Shown here: piece by piece, positions 25,913-34,363 of the stretch | Layout: every line of letters begins with the position of its first letter | Position numbering within the stretch: position 1 is the stretch's first letter | Notes under the pieces: model-generated | Seen by the model: only the letters and a program-made list of their open reading frames with translations | What the model was told of the DNA's origin: nothing | Databases searched by the model: none | Position numbers and translations under genes: made by a program | Assembly: GCF_019127135.1 (NCBI RefSeq) | Contig: NZ_JAHOEA010000014.1 | Coordinates: forward strand, 1 to 64,000 | Direction: 5' to 3' | Source: Segatella copri | Lineage (GTDB): Bacteria > Bacteroidota > Bacteroidia > Bacteroidales > Bacteroidaceae | Length of the DNA stretch: 64,000 nt

Positions 25913-26551
25913 ATGGATGTAGCAATCGTAAAATATAATGCCGGAAATATCTATTCCGTAGTCAACGCCATGAAGCGTTTAGGCATCGAACCTGTACTTA
26001 CAGATGATGCAGAAATGCTCCAGAAGGCAGACCGCGTCCTCTTCCCAGGACAAGGCCAGGCAAGAGAAGCAATGGAATATCTGAAGGCTCATCAACTTGA
26101 TCAAGTAATCAAGAACTTGAAGCAACCCGTCCTGGGCATTTGTGTAGGACAGCAACTCTTGTGCCGCCATTCGGAAGAAGGTGACGTAGATTGCATAGGA
26201 ATCTTTGATGTAGATGTAAAGCGATTCCAGCCTCAGAAACACGAAGACAAGGTGCCTGCTATGGGATGGAATGAAATCTATGATTTGAAGACTGACCTTT
26301 ATAAGGGGTTCGGAAACAGAATAGATTCTGACTCAGACAAGTCTACCGCTGATGCGCTGCTTCATCCCTACTTCTATTTCGTACATAGTTATTATGTGCC
26401 ACTCTGCGAGGAGACCATTGCCAAGGCAGAATACATTCTTCCTTATAGCGCATCGCTCCACAAAGACAATTTCTATACCTGCCAGTTCCATCCGGAAAAG
26501 AGCGGAAAGGTGGGAGAACAGATTTTAAAGAACTTTTTAGAGATAAAATAA
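25913..26551 (+). CDS. hisH: Imidazole glycerol phosphate synthase subunit HisH
   Basis: Glutamine amidotransferase subunit that feeds ammonia to HisF in histidine synthesis. The 212 residues have the class-I triad: Cys77 (LGICVGQQLL), His193 and Glu195 (CQFHPEKSG). The N-terminus MDVAIVKYNAGNIYSV is typical. It carries a slightly longer insert near residue 130-145 (NRIDSDSDKSTAD). First gene of hisH-hisA-hisF-hisIE, 16 nt before hisA. Confidence 0.96.
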   Translation: MDVAIVKYNAGNIYSVVNAMKRLGIEPVLTDDAEMLQKADRVLFPGQGQAREAMEYLKAHQLDQVIKNLKQPVLGICVGQQLLCRHSEEGDVDCIGIFDVDVKRFQPQKHEDKVPAMGWNEIYDLKTDLYKGFGNRIDSDSDKSTADALLHPYFYFVHSYYVPLCEETIAKAEYILPYSASLHKDNFYTCQFHPEKSGKVGEQILKNFLEIK

Positions 26552-26567
26552 AAGAGGAAATACTAAT

Positions 26568-27281
26568 ATGATAGAATTAATTCCAGCTATCGACTTGATA
26601 AATGGCCAGTGTGTTCGTCTTACAAAAGGCGATTACGACCAGAAGAAGGTTTACAATGACAATCCTGCCGAGGTTGCAAAACAGTTTGAGCAGATGGGCT
26701 TCAAGCGCCTTCATGTAGTAGACCTCGATGGAGCCAAGTCAAAGCACATCGTAAATGATGCGGTATTGAAGGCCATTACCACAGAAACCTCTCTCGTGGT
26801 TGATTTCGGTGGCGGAATCAAGACCGAAGAAGATATAGAGAAAGCTTTTGCTGCGGGAGCAAGCATGGTTACAGTGGGCAGTATTGCCGTCACTAATCCG
26901 GATCTCTTCATGCAATGGTTGGACAAATATGGAGCTGACCGCCTGATTCTGGGAGCCGATGTAAGAAACGGAAAGATTTCTATCAACGGATGGAAAGAAG
27001 ATTCTTCTGAAGATCTCCTTCCTTTCCTGAAAAAGTACATCGATAAAGGAGTACGCTACGTTCTCTGCACAGAAATCAGCAAAGACGGAACGCTGCAAGG
27101 ACCTGCCATAGAACTCTACAAAGAAGTAATGGCTGCCTACCCTCAACTGCATCTTATCGCTTCAGGCGGAGTGAGTTGCAACGAAGACATCGAAGCTTTG
27201 GAAGCTGCAGGTATTCCTGCCGTAGTATTTGGAAAAGCTTTCTACGAAGGGAAAATCGATGTTGACAAACTAGTTAAATAG
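26568..27281 (+). CDS. hisA: Phosphoribosylformimino-AICAR-P isomerase HisA
   Basis: A 237-residue TIM-barrel isomerase that makes PRFAR, the substrate of HisHF. Seen: IPAIDLINGQCVRLTKGD (catalytic Asp9), VVDFGGGIKTEEDI, the second catalytic Asp in LGADVRNGKI, and phosphate loops IASGGVSCNEDI. Length is normal. It is 16 nt after hisH; a 99-nt gap with repeats separates it from hisF. Confidence 0.96.
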   Translation: MIELIPAIDLINGQCVRLTKGDYDQKKVYNDNPAEVAKQFEQMGFKRLHVVDLDGAKSKHIVNDAVLKAITTETSLVVDFGGGIKTEEDIEKAFAAGASMVTVGSIAVTNPDLFMQWLDKYGADRLILGADVRNGKISINGWKEDSSEDLLPFLKKYIDKGVRYVLCTEISKDGTLQGPAIELYKEVMAAYPQLHLIASGGVSCNEDIEALEAAGIPAVVFGKAFYEGKIDVDKLVK

Positions 27282-27380
27282 TTAATAGTTGACAGTTAAT
27301 AGCTGACAGTCAATTACTCGTAGCTATTCTCGACACGCCCTGTAAGGGCAAAAGCTTCAATCTATAAGAATTTAAATACA
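27282..27380. repeat. Intergenic repeats between hisA and hisF
   Basis: Contains TAGTTAATAGTTGACAG-type iterations (about 27275-27312) and a half copy of the CGCCCTG element: GCCCT (27337-27341) and AGGGC (27345-27349) in ACGCCCTGTAAGGGCAAAAG. No T-run follows, so it may not terminate. Confidence 0.65.
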
Positions 27381-28163
27381 ATGGTGAAAGTTCAAAGTAA
27401 AAGCAAAGGATTGGCTAAGCGAATCGTTCCTTGTCTTGACGTGAAGAATGGCGAGACGGTAAAGGGAACCAATTTCGTAAACCTGCGCAGCGCTGGCGAC
27501 CCGGTAGAACTGGGAAAAGCTTATAGCAATGCTGGAGCTGACGAGCTCGTATTCCTAGATATTACAGCAAGTTTCGAAGAGCGCAAAACCTTTACGGATA
27601 TGGTAACCCGTGTGGCTGCCGAAATCAATATCCCATTTACTGTGGGAGGTGGAATCAATGAACTCAAAGATGTTGACCGCCTGCTCAACGCAGGAGCTGA
27701 CAAGGTTAGCATCAACAGCGCTGCCATCCGACATCCGGAGCTCATCAATGAAATAGCCAACCATTATGGCTCACAGGTTTGCGTATGCGCCATTGATGCA
27801 CGTCTCGATTCTGACGGCTGGCACTGTTATGTGAAAGGCGGAAGAGAACGGGTGGAACTAGGACTGTTTGACTGGGCTAAGGAAGTAGCCGACCGGGGTG
27901 CCGGTGAAATTCTCTTTACCAGTATGGATCATGACGGTGTGAAACAGGGATTCGCAAACGAGGCCCTCGCCCGTCTTGCTGAAGAAGTAAGCATTCCTAT
28001 CATCGCCTCAGGAGGTGCTGGAAAAATGGAGCATTTCCGCGATGCTTTCACCCAAGGCAAGGCAGATGCTGCACTGGCAGCCAGCGTGTTCCACTTTGGC
28101 GAGATTGCCATTCCTGACCTCAAGAAATATCTGAGAGAAGAAGGAATCAACGTGAGAATATAG
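27381..28163 (+). CDS. hisF: Imidazole glycerol phosphate synthase subunit HisF
   Basis: Cyclase subunit pairing with HisH to make imidazole glycerol phosphate and AICAR. The 260-residue TIM barrel has [10 protein letters not shown] (catalytic Asp), [12 protein letters not shown], the second catalytic Asp in [14 protein letters not shown], and [13 protein letters not shown]. The first ten residues ([10 protein letters not shown]) are extra compared with most HisF and are encoded by GTTCAAAGTAAA, the same sequence found in intergenic repeats. The true start could instead be TTG at 27411 (LAKRIVPC). Confidence 0.95.
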   Translation: MVKVQSKSKGLAKRIVPCLDVKNGETVKGTNFVNLRSAGDPVELGKAYSNAGADELVFLDITASFEERKTFTDMVTRVAAEINIPFTVGGGINELKDVDRLLNAGADKVSINSAAIRHPELINEIANHYGSQVCVCAIDARLDSDGWHCYVKGGRERVELGLFDWAKEVADRGAGEILFTSMDHDGVKQGFANEALARLAEEVSIPIIASGGAGKMEHFRDAFTQGKADAALAASVFHFGEIAIPDLKKYLREEGINVRI

Positions 28164-28207
28164 AACACGGGGTATATAATAATGTAAGAAAATAAAAACA
28201 AGATAAA

Positions 28208-28855
28208 ATGGAAATAGATTTCGAAAAATTAGGCGGACTGGTTCCTGCCATCATCCAAGACGCAGTTACAAAGAACGTCTTGATGCTTGGTTTCATGAAC
28301 CAGGAAGCATACGATAAGACAATAGCAACCAAAAAGGTTACATTCTGGAGCCGTTCACGCAACTGCCTCTGGACAAAAGGTGAAACATCAGGCAACTTCC
28401 TGAACCTTGTAAGCATTCAGAACGACTGCGATAACGACACCTTGCTGGTAAAGGTTCACCCAGACGGTCCAACCTGCCACAAAGGTACAGATACCTGTTG
28501 GGCAGAAGAGAACACGCTCAACCCTATCCTCTTCCTCTCAGAACTTCAGGATTTCATCAACAAGCGCCATGAAGAAATGCCAGAGGGAAGCTACACTACC
28601 AGCCTCTTCAAGAAAGGCGTTAACAAAATGGCACAAAAGGTTGGAGAAGAAGCTGTTGAAACTATTATCGAAGCAACAAATGGCAACAACGAGAAACTCG
28701 TTTACGAGAGTTCAGACCTTCTCTATCACCTCATCGTTCTGCTCACAAGCAAGGGTTTGAGAATAGAAGATGTTGTGAAAGAACTTCAGATGCGTCACGA
28801 CCCGGAATGGGATAAGAAACGTCGCGTTGCCAAGAGCAAGGGCGAAATGAAATAA
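28208..28855 (+). CDS. hisI: Bifunctional histidine enzyme HisIE
   Basis: A 215-residue fusion doing steps 2 and 3 of histidine synthesis. HisI (phosphoribosyl-AMP cyclohydrolase) covers about 1-115, with FMNQEAYDKT, TFWSRSRNCLWTKGETSG, NDCDNDTLLVKV and GPTCHKGTDTCW (zinc Cys/His). HisE (phosphoribosyl-ATP pyrophosphatase) covers about 120-215, with SYTTSLFKKGVNKMAQKVGE and a conserved EAVETIIEA helix. 44 nt after hisF. Confidence 0.96.
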   Translation: MEIDFEKLGGLVPAIIQDAVTKNVLMLGFMNQEAYDKTIATKKVTFWSRSRNCLWTKGETSGNFLNLVSIQNDCDNDTLLVKVHPDGPTCHKGTDTCWAEENTLNPILFLSELQDFINKRHEEMPEGSYTTSLFKKGVNKMAQKVGEEAVETIIEATNGNNEKLVYESSDLLYHLIVLLTSKGLRIEDVVKELQMRHDPEWDKKRRVAKSKGEMK

Positions 28856-28886
28856 CAAACCAACATTAAGGAGAAAAAAATAGAAG

Positions 28887-29603
28887 ATGTTAATAGATTA
28901 TCAGAACGTCAGCATATATCAGGCCGACAAGTGCGTGCTCCAGAACATCAATTTCCATATTGATGAAGGAGAATTCGCCTACCTTATCGGAAAAGTCGGC
29001 TCTGGTAAAAGTTCGCTTTTAAAGACTCTTTATTGCGAACTAGACCTTGTAGAGGGCGAAACCGAAAAGGCTGAAATTCTCGGCAGAGACCTAAAGATTA
29101 TCAGGCGAAAGGAGATTCCGGCTCTGCGCAAGGAGTTGGGAATCATCTTTCAGGATTTCCAGTTGCTACACGACCGCACCGTTCGCAAGAACTTTGAATT
29201 CGTGCTTAAGGCAACAGGCTGGAAAAACAAGAAAGACAGAGATAAGCGCATCGAAGAAGTTCTCAACGAAGTGGGCATGATTGATAAAATCGACAAAATG
29301 CCTCATGAGCTCTCAGGTGGTGAGCAGCAGCGTGTAGCCATCGCCCGCGCCATTCTCAACAATCCTAAGATCATCATCGCCGATGAACCTACAGGCAATC
29401 TCGACCCAGAGACAGCCAGCAACATCGTGAGTCTGCTGAAAGACATCACCAAACAAGGAACAGCCGTTGTGATGACAACCCATAACATCCCGATGCTCGA
29501 CAAATTCCCAGGCATCGTTTACCGCTGTAAGGAAGGTGTGCTCTACGACGTAACAAATGAGTACAACCGTATCGACCTCACAGAGGATGGAGAAGATAAT
29601 TAA
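28887..29603 (+). CDS. ftsE: FtsE-like cell division ABC ATPase
   Basis: A 238-residue ABC ATPase: Walker [11 protein letters not shown]-loop [12 protein letters not shown], signature [14 protein letters not shown], Walker [13 protein letters not shown] and an H-loop THN. The FQDFxLL stretch and size are typical of FtsE, which with FtsX activates peptidoglycan hydrolases at division. No FtsX gene lies in the window. It sits 31 nt after hisIE and 27 nt before lysC, so a division factor is embedded in an amino-acid operon. A LolD/MacB-type ATPase is a less likely alternative. Confidence 0.88.
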   Translation: MLIDYQNVSIYQADKCVLQNINFHIDEGEFAYLIGKVGSGKSSLLKTLYCELDLVEGETEKAEILGRDLKIIRRKEIPALRKELGIIFQDFQLLHDRTVRKNFEFVLKATGWKNKKDRDKRIEEVLNEVGMIDKIDKMPHELSGGEQQRVAIARAILNNPKIIIADEPTGNLDPETASNIVSLLKDITKQGTAVVMTTHNIPMLDKFPGIVYRCKEGVLYDVTNEYNRIDLTEDGEDN

Positions 29604-29630
29604 GTGAAATAATTAAATAAAATTACGACT

Positions 29631-30953
29631 ATGAAGGTAATGAAATTCGGAGGTACTTCTGTAGGCTCACCAGAGCGCATGAAGGGAGTAGCCTCTTTGG
29701 TTACAGAATCAGGTGAACCAACTTTCATCGTATTGTCTGCGATGAGCGGTACAACAAACTCTCTCGTTGAGATCTCTGACTATCTTTACAAGAAGAATCC
29801 AGAGGGCGCCAACGAGGTAATCAACAACTTGGAGAAGAAATACATGCAGCATGTAGAAGAACTCTACTCTACCGAGGAGATGAAAAATACGACTCGTGAG
29901 TTCTTGCAGGGCGAATTCAACTATCTCCGCTCATTCACCAAAGACCTCTTCACTTCTTTCGAGGAGAAGAGCATCGTGGCTCAGGGCGAGATGATGAGCA
30001 CCAACATGGTTGTAAACTACTTGAAGGAACAGGGTGTAAAGGCTGTATTGCTCAGCGCATTAGACTTCATGCGCACAGACAAGAACGCAGAGCCAGATCC
30101 TCAGTACATCAAGGAGAAGTTGGCTGCTATCATGGAGCAGAACCAGGGCTATCAGATTTACATCACTCAGGGATTCATCTGCCGCAACGCATATGGCGAG
30201 GTTGACAATCTGCAGCGTGGCGGTAGCGACTACACCGCATCTCTTATCGGTGCAGCTCTCCCAGCTGAAGAGATTCAGATCTGGACCGACATCGACGGAA
30301 TGCACAACAACGACCCTCGTGTCGTAGAGCACACTGAGGCAGTACGCCAGTTGAACTTCGAGGAGGCTGCAGAGTTGGCTTACTTCGGTGCCAAGATTCT
30401 CCACCCTACCTGTGTCCAGCCAGCTAAGTATGCAGGCATCCCTGTACGCTTGAAGAACACCATGGATCCTAAGGCCGACGGTACAATCATCGACAATGTC
30501 ATCGTACGCGGCAAGATCAAGGCTGTTGCTGCCAAGGACAACATCACAGCCATCAAGATCAAGAGTAGCCGCATGTTACTCGCTACAGGCTTCCTCCGCA
30601 AGGTATTCGAAATCTTTGAGAGCTATCAGACTCCAATTGATATGATTGCCACTTCTGAGGTGGGTGTCAGCATGAGTATTGATAATGATTCTCATCTTAA
30701 CGACATCGTAAACGAGCTGAAGAAATATGGTACAGTAACTGTAGATTCAGATATGTGTATTATCTGCGTTGTAGGTGATTTGGACTGGAGCAACGTTGGC
30801 TTCGAGACCATCGCTACCGATGCGATGAAGAACATTCCTGTACGCATGATTTCTTACGGTGGTTCTAACTACAACATCTCATTCCTCATCAGAGAGAAAG
30901 ATAAGAAGCAGGCATTACAGAACTTGAGCAACGTATTGTTCGAGAAGAAGTAA
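29631..30953 (+). CDS. lysC: Aspartate kinase
   Basis: First enzyme of the aspartate family (Lys, Thr, Met, diaminopimelate). The 440 residues have KFGGTSVGSPERM at the start, SEMMSTN-type binding (AQGEMMSTN), RGGSDYTASL, and two C-terminal ACT domains (about 300-440, ITAIKIKSSRM and DMCIICVVGD) for feedback control. Size and form match monofunctional class-III aspartate kinase. Last gene of the his-ftsE-lysC run; a hairpin follows. Confidence 0.95.
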   Translation: MKVMKFGGTSVGSPERMKGVASLVTESGEPTFIVLSAMSGTTNSLVEISDYLYKKNPEGANEVINNLEKKYMQHVEELYSTEEMKNTTREFLQGEFNYLRSFTKDLFTSFEEKSIVAQGEMMSTNMVVNYLKEQGVKAVLLSALDFMRTDKNAEPDPQYIKEKLAAIMEQNQGYQIYITQGFICRNAYGEVDNLQRGGSDYTASLIGAALPAEEIQIWTDIDGMHNNDPRVVEHTEAVRQLNFEEAAELAYFGAKILHPTCVQPAKYAGIPVRLKNTMDPKADGTIIDNVIVRGKIKAVAAKDNITAIKIKSSRMLLATGFLRKVFEIFESYQTPIDMIATSEVGVSMSIDNDSHLNDIVNELKKYGTVTVDSDMCIICVVGDLDWSNVGFETIATDAMKNIPVRMISYGGSNYNISFLIREKDKKQALQNLSNVLFEKK

Positions 30954-30963
30954 TGCAAATGAA

Positions 30964-31019
30964 AACGAAGAGTGAAAAGTGAAGAATTCGTATGTAATGC
31001 TTCCTGTCCACTCTTCGTT
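30964..31019 (+). terminator. Inverted repeat after lysC
   Basis: AACGAAGAGTG (30964-30974) pairs with CACTCTTCGTT (31009-31019). The left arm belongs to a repeat that also occurs in the coding linker at 20657-20680. No T-run, so termination is uncertain. Confidence 0.45.
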
Positions 31020-31057
31020 GGATATTCTGATTTACAATAAATTGGATATTCTGATTT
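31018..31057. repeat. Direct repeat TTGGATATTCTGATTT
   Basis: TTGGATATTCTGATTT occurs at about 31018-31033 and again at 31042-31057, in the lysC-lysA gap. No promoter consensus is clear here. Confidence 0.6.
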
Positions 31058-31092
31058 GACTATAATAAGGTATTAATTTAAGATTAAGCGAA

Positions 31093-32250
31093 ATGAAAGG
31101 TACATTTCCGATAGATAAGTTTCAGGAGATACAGACTCCGTTCTACTATTACGACACCAATGTGTTGCGCCAGACATTGAAAACCATCAATGAAGAGGCT
31201 GGCAAGCACGAGGGATTTGAAGTGCACTATGCCGTAAAGGCAAATGCTAACCCTAAGGTGCTCAATATCATCTGTCAGGCTGGTTTAGGAGCTGACTGTG
31301 TGAGCGGAGGAGAAATTCAGGCTGCCATCAAAGCCGGATTCCCAGCCAGCAAGATTGTTTACGCTGGTGTAGGCAAGAGCGATTGGGAAATCAACCTCGG
31401 ATTGGAAAAAGACATCTTCTGCTTCAATGTAGAGAGTATTCCGGAGTTGGAAATCATCAACGAACTGGCTGAAAAACAGAATAAGATTGCGCAGGTTTGT
31501 TTCCGCATCAATCCGGATGTCGGCGCCCATACGCATGCAAACATCACAACAGGTCTGGCAGAAAACAAGTTCGGAATTGCCATGCGCGACATGGAAGCCG
31601 TAATCGAAGAGGCTGCCAAGATGAAGAACATCCAGTTCCTCGGACTGCACTTCCACATCGGAAGCCAGATTCTCGACATGGGGGATTTCGAGGCACTCTG
31701 CAACCGTATCAACGAACTTCAGAACCAGCTTGAAGCACATCACATCATTGTGAAGAACATCAATGTGGGCGGCGGACTGGGCATTGATTACAATCATCCA
31801 AACCGCCAGCCAATCCCTAATTTCAAGGATTATTTCGATACATACGCAAAGAAACTGAAGTTGCGCAATGGTCAGAAGCTTCACTTCGAGTTGGGTCGAG
31901 CCGTAGTGGGTCAGATGGGTTCTCTCATCACCAAGACACTCTACATCAAGCAGGGCACAGCCAAGCAGTTTGCCATTGTGGATGCAGGAATGACCGACCT
32001 TATCCGTCCTGCTCTCTATCAGGCTTACCATAAGATTGAAAACATCTCAAGCGATGAGCCTGTTGAAACTTACGACGTTGTAGGTCCTATCTGCGAATCA
32101 AGCGATGTCTTCGGCAAGGCTGTCGACATCAACAAAGCCCATCGCGGCGACCTCATCGCCCTCCGCTCAGCTGGAGCCTATGGTGAGATCATGGCGAGCC
32201 AGTATAACTGTCGCCAGTTGCCAAAGGGGTATATTACAGAAGACTTTTAA
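31093..32250 (+). CDS. lysA: Diaminopimelate decarboxylase
   Basis: PLP enzyme for the last step of lysine synthesis. The 385 residues show HYAVKANANPKVL (PLP Lys49), GADCVSGGEI, HIGSQI, the glycine loop VGGGLGIDY, ELGRAVVGQMG and GPICESSDVF for substrate binding, and the C-terminal GAYGEIMASQYNCR. Somewhat shorter than the ~420-residue E. coli enzyme. It probably leads the run lysA-GT2-unknown-hrpB; lysC lies just upstream. Confidence 0.95.
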   Translation: MKGTFPIDKFQEIQTPFYYYDTNVLRQTLKTINEEAGKHEGFEVHYAVKANANPKVLNIICQAGLGADCVSGGEIQAAIKAGFPASKIVYAGVGKSDWEINLGLEKDIFCFNVESIPELEIINELAEKQNKIAQVCFRINPDVGAHTHANITTGLAENKFGIAMRDMEAVIEEAAKMKNIQFLGLHFHIGSQILDMGDFEALCNRINELQNQLEAHHIIVKNINVGGGLGIDYNHPNRQPIPNFKDYFDTYAKKLKLRNGQKLHFELGRAVVGQMGSLITKTLYIKQGTAKQFAIVDAGMTDLIRPALYQAYHKIENISSDEPVETYDVVGPICESSDVFGKAVDINKAHRGDLIALRSAGAYGEIMASQYNCRQLPKGYITEDF

Positions 32251-32325
32251 TATAGTTGAAAGTTAAAAGTTAAGAGTTTATAGGATTTTCCTTTCTCTAG
32301 CTTTCTATATTACGAGAAAAAGAAT

Positions 32326-33468
32326 ATGATGATCATTAGTACAACTACTATAATAGCAGGCGCAGTGGTGGTTTTATTGGCGGTTCTCGGATCGCTGATA
32401 AATCCATTTCTGCGCTCGTTGCACTTTCAAAAAACAGAAACGGCAGAGAATCAACCTCCTGTCAGTATACTCATTACCGCACACGATAATCTTGCTGAAT
32501 TGGAGAGGAATCTCCCTATGTTCCTGCGCCAGCAGTATGCTGCCGACTATCAGGTAATCGTAGTCTGCCAGAGTACAGATGGCGAGACACTGGATTTTCT
32601 GAAGCGAACAGCAGCCGAGAACCCTCATCTTTATTATACTTATATTCCTGAGAGTTCACGCTACATGAGCCGCAAGAAATTGCAGATTACACTGGGTGTG
32701 AAGGCTGCCAAACATGAATGGATTATTCTGACAGAGCCTAATTGTCGCCCAAGCAACGACAAGTGGTTACAAACCATGGCCCTTCAATGCCAGGACCCTA
32801 ACCATCTGGTATTGGGATATGTAGCCCTTGATGAGGAAACTAAGAGCGTACGCCGTTTCGACAGCATCCGCAAGGCTTACTATGTTTTGCGCCGTGCCCA
32901 ACAGACCTACGGCTATCGCAGTCACATGCCTAACGTAGCTTTCCGCAAGAGCGACTTCATGAAGGAACAGGGCTATCAAGGCAACCTGGAATATGTTCGC
33001 GGCGAATACGATTTTCTCGTCAACAAGTATGCCCATTGTGGCGATACAGCTACAGAACTGGATTGCGATGCATGGCTCATCCGCGAAGCACCATCGAGCA
33101 AGAGTTGGCACAATGCCCACCTCTATCTGCAGGCTTCACGCAAGAGTCTGGAAAGAGCCGGTTCCATGCGAACCCTCATGTTCTTCGACCATCTCATGCC
33201 ACATCTCAGCCTGATAGCAACGCTGGCCGTAGCAGCCTACTCTATCCTCATGAAGAATTGGATTCTTACAGGATGCGCAGGTTTCAGTCTCCTTCTGCTG
33301 TTCATCGTGAGAATGCTGATAGCCAACAAGGCCATCAGACACTTTGATGACGGAATAGCGATGTTCAAACTGCCATTCTTAGAATATGGAATTATCTGGA
33401 GAAATCTGGCTACCAAATTGCGCTATTGGCGGGCTGACAAAAACGATTTCACTTCTCATAAACTCTAA
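32326..33468 (+). CDS. Membrane glycosyltransferase, GT2-like
   Basis: A 380-residue protein with an N-terminal membrane helix (about 5-25), a GT-A type glycosyltransferase domain (about 45-270; SILITAHDNLAELERNLPMF, IVVCQSTDGETLDFL) and two C-terminal helices (about 285-335). The acceptor-side motif reads WIILTEPNCRPSN, with no plain DxD where GT2 enzymes usually bind metal; TEPN may replace it. Likely adds a sugar to a cell-surface glycan at the inner membrane. It is 75 nt after lysA. Confidence 0.8.
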   Translation: MMIISTTTIIAGAVVVLLAVLGSLINPFLRSLHFQKTETAENQPPVSILITAHDNLAELERNLPMFLRQQYAADYQVIVVCQSTDGETLDFLKRTAAENPHLYYTYIPESSRYMSRKKLQITLGVKAAKHEWIILTEPNCRPSNDKWLQTMALQCQDPNHLVLGYVALDEETKSVRRFDSIRKAYYVLRRAQQTYGYRSHMPNVAFRKSDFMKEQGYQGNLEYVRGEYDFLVNKYAHCGDTATELDCDAWLIREAPSSKSWHNAHLYLQASRKSLERAGSMRTLMFFDHLMPHLSLIATLAVAAYSILMKNWILTGCAGFSLLLLFIVRMLIANKAIRHFDDGIAMFKLPFLEYGIIWRNLATKLRYWRADKNDFTSHKL

Positions 33469-33531
33469 ACAGGGTAAAAAGGAAGTTTAAGTCTATCATA
33501 ATACTAACAGTTAAAAATAACCGACAGAACG

Positions 33532-34305
33532 ATGAAAGTATATTTGTTCATTTCCAACCAAAAGAAGTTGCTGAAGATGTATCTTCCATACATCGAAGCC
33601 TTGAATAAACAGCTCGACATCACCAACAGTCTGGTTGATGCCGACATTGTGTTGATTATAGGAGCATGGACATGGCAGGGAGCCCAGATAGCAAAGAAAG
33701 CAAAGCAGATGGACATTCCCTACATCGTTTGTCCACTGGGAGATCTTTCTGAGAGAAACTGCAAGAACCCTTACTTGAAGCGTTCACTGCAACAGTCTAT
33801 GTATCAGAAAGCCATGTACGCCAAAGCAAACCTTGTGGTAGCTACTACCCCTATGGAGAAAAGCTATCTCGAAAAGAAGGGTTGGAACAAGCGCATCGCC
33901 CTGATTCGCTATGCAGGATACAGTCATCTTACCACCACTGAAGCCATGATACAGAACTGGTTGGAGACGGATGAGGAGACGCTGGCAGCCTTCGAGCAGC
34001 AAAAGGCAGAAACCATCGCTGCCCAGACCAAACAGGCTATCATCGCACAGATCATGCAGATAAAAAGCCGCATGCCGCATCAGAATATTCCGCAAAAATA
34101 TCTTGACGATTTGCACACTCTGCTCTATGCTGATGATTATGATGAGGATGCTATCAAGCAAGAACTGGCAGAGAAGAAACTCTCTTCCTATGCCGCCTCC
34201 GTTTTCCAGGCCATGACAGATAAAACAGGACTCACTGAAGGCTTCATGCCGATTCCTGCCAAAAAGGGCAGAAAGAGTAAAGAGATTCTGAAGTTTGTGA
34301 AATAA
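33532..34305 (+). CDS. GT-B N-terminal-like protein, function unknown
   Basis: A 257-residue protein I cannot assign firmly. Residues about 35-130 (ADIVLIIGAWTWQGAQIAKK, IPYIVCPLGDLSERN, YAKANLVVATTPMEKSYLEK) read like the acceptor half of a GT4 glycosyltransferase. No C-terminal donor-binding half (no EPxG/E) is present. The rest is helical and Gln/Lys rich, ending KKGRKSKEILKFVK. The neighbouring GT2-like gene supports a glycan role. Alternatives: a regulatory or degraded glycosyltransferase. Its last codons are triplicated in the DNA behind it. Confidence 0.6.
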   Translation: MKVYLFISNQKKLLKMYLPYIEALNKQLDITNSLVDADIVLIIGAWTWQGAQIAKKAKQMDIPYIVCPLGDLSERNCKNPYLKRSLQQSMYQKAMYAKANLVVATTPMEKSYLEKKGWNKRIALIRYAGYSHLTTTEAMIQNWLETDEETLAAFEQQKAETIAAQTKQAIIAQIMQIKSRMPHQNIPQKYLDDLHTLLYADDYDEDAIKQELAEKKLSSYAASVFQAMTDKTGLTEGFMPIPAKKGRKSKEILKFVK

Positions 34306-34362
34306 AAAAAATTCTGAAGTTTGCGAAATAAAAAAGATTCTGAAGTTTGCGAAATAAGAAGA
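34285..34362 (+). repeat. 26-bp tandem repeat spanning a stop codon
   Basis: Three copies with a 26-nt period start at 34285, 34311 and 34337, each reading ATTCTGAAGTTTG(T/C)GAAATAA. The first encodes the last residues and stop of the preceding gene; the next two are untranslated and end right before the hrpB ATG. Confidence 0.9.
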
Positions 34363-34363
34363 A

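Noticed and set aside
34285..34362. CRISPR or integration repeats
   Set aside because: Three 26-bp copies overlap a coding end with no spacer; simple tandem duplication.
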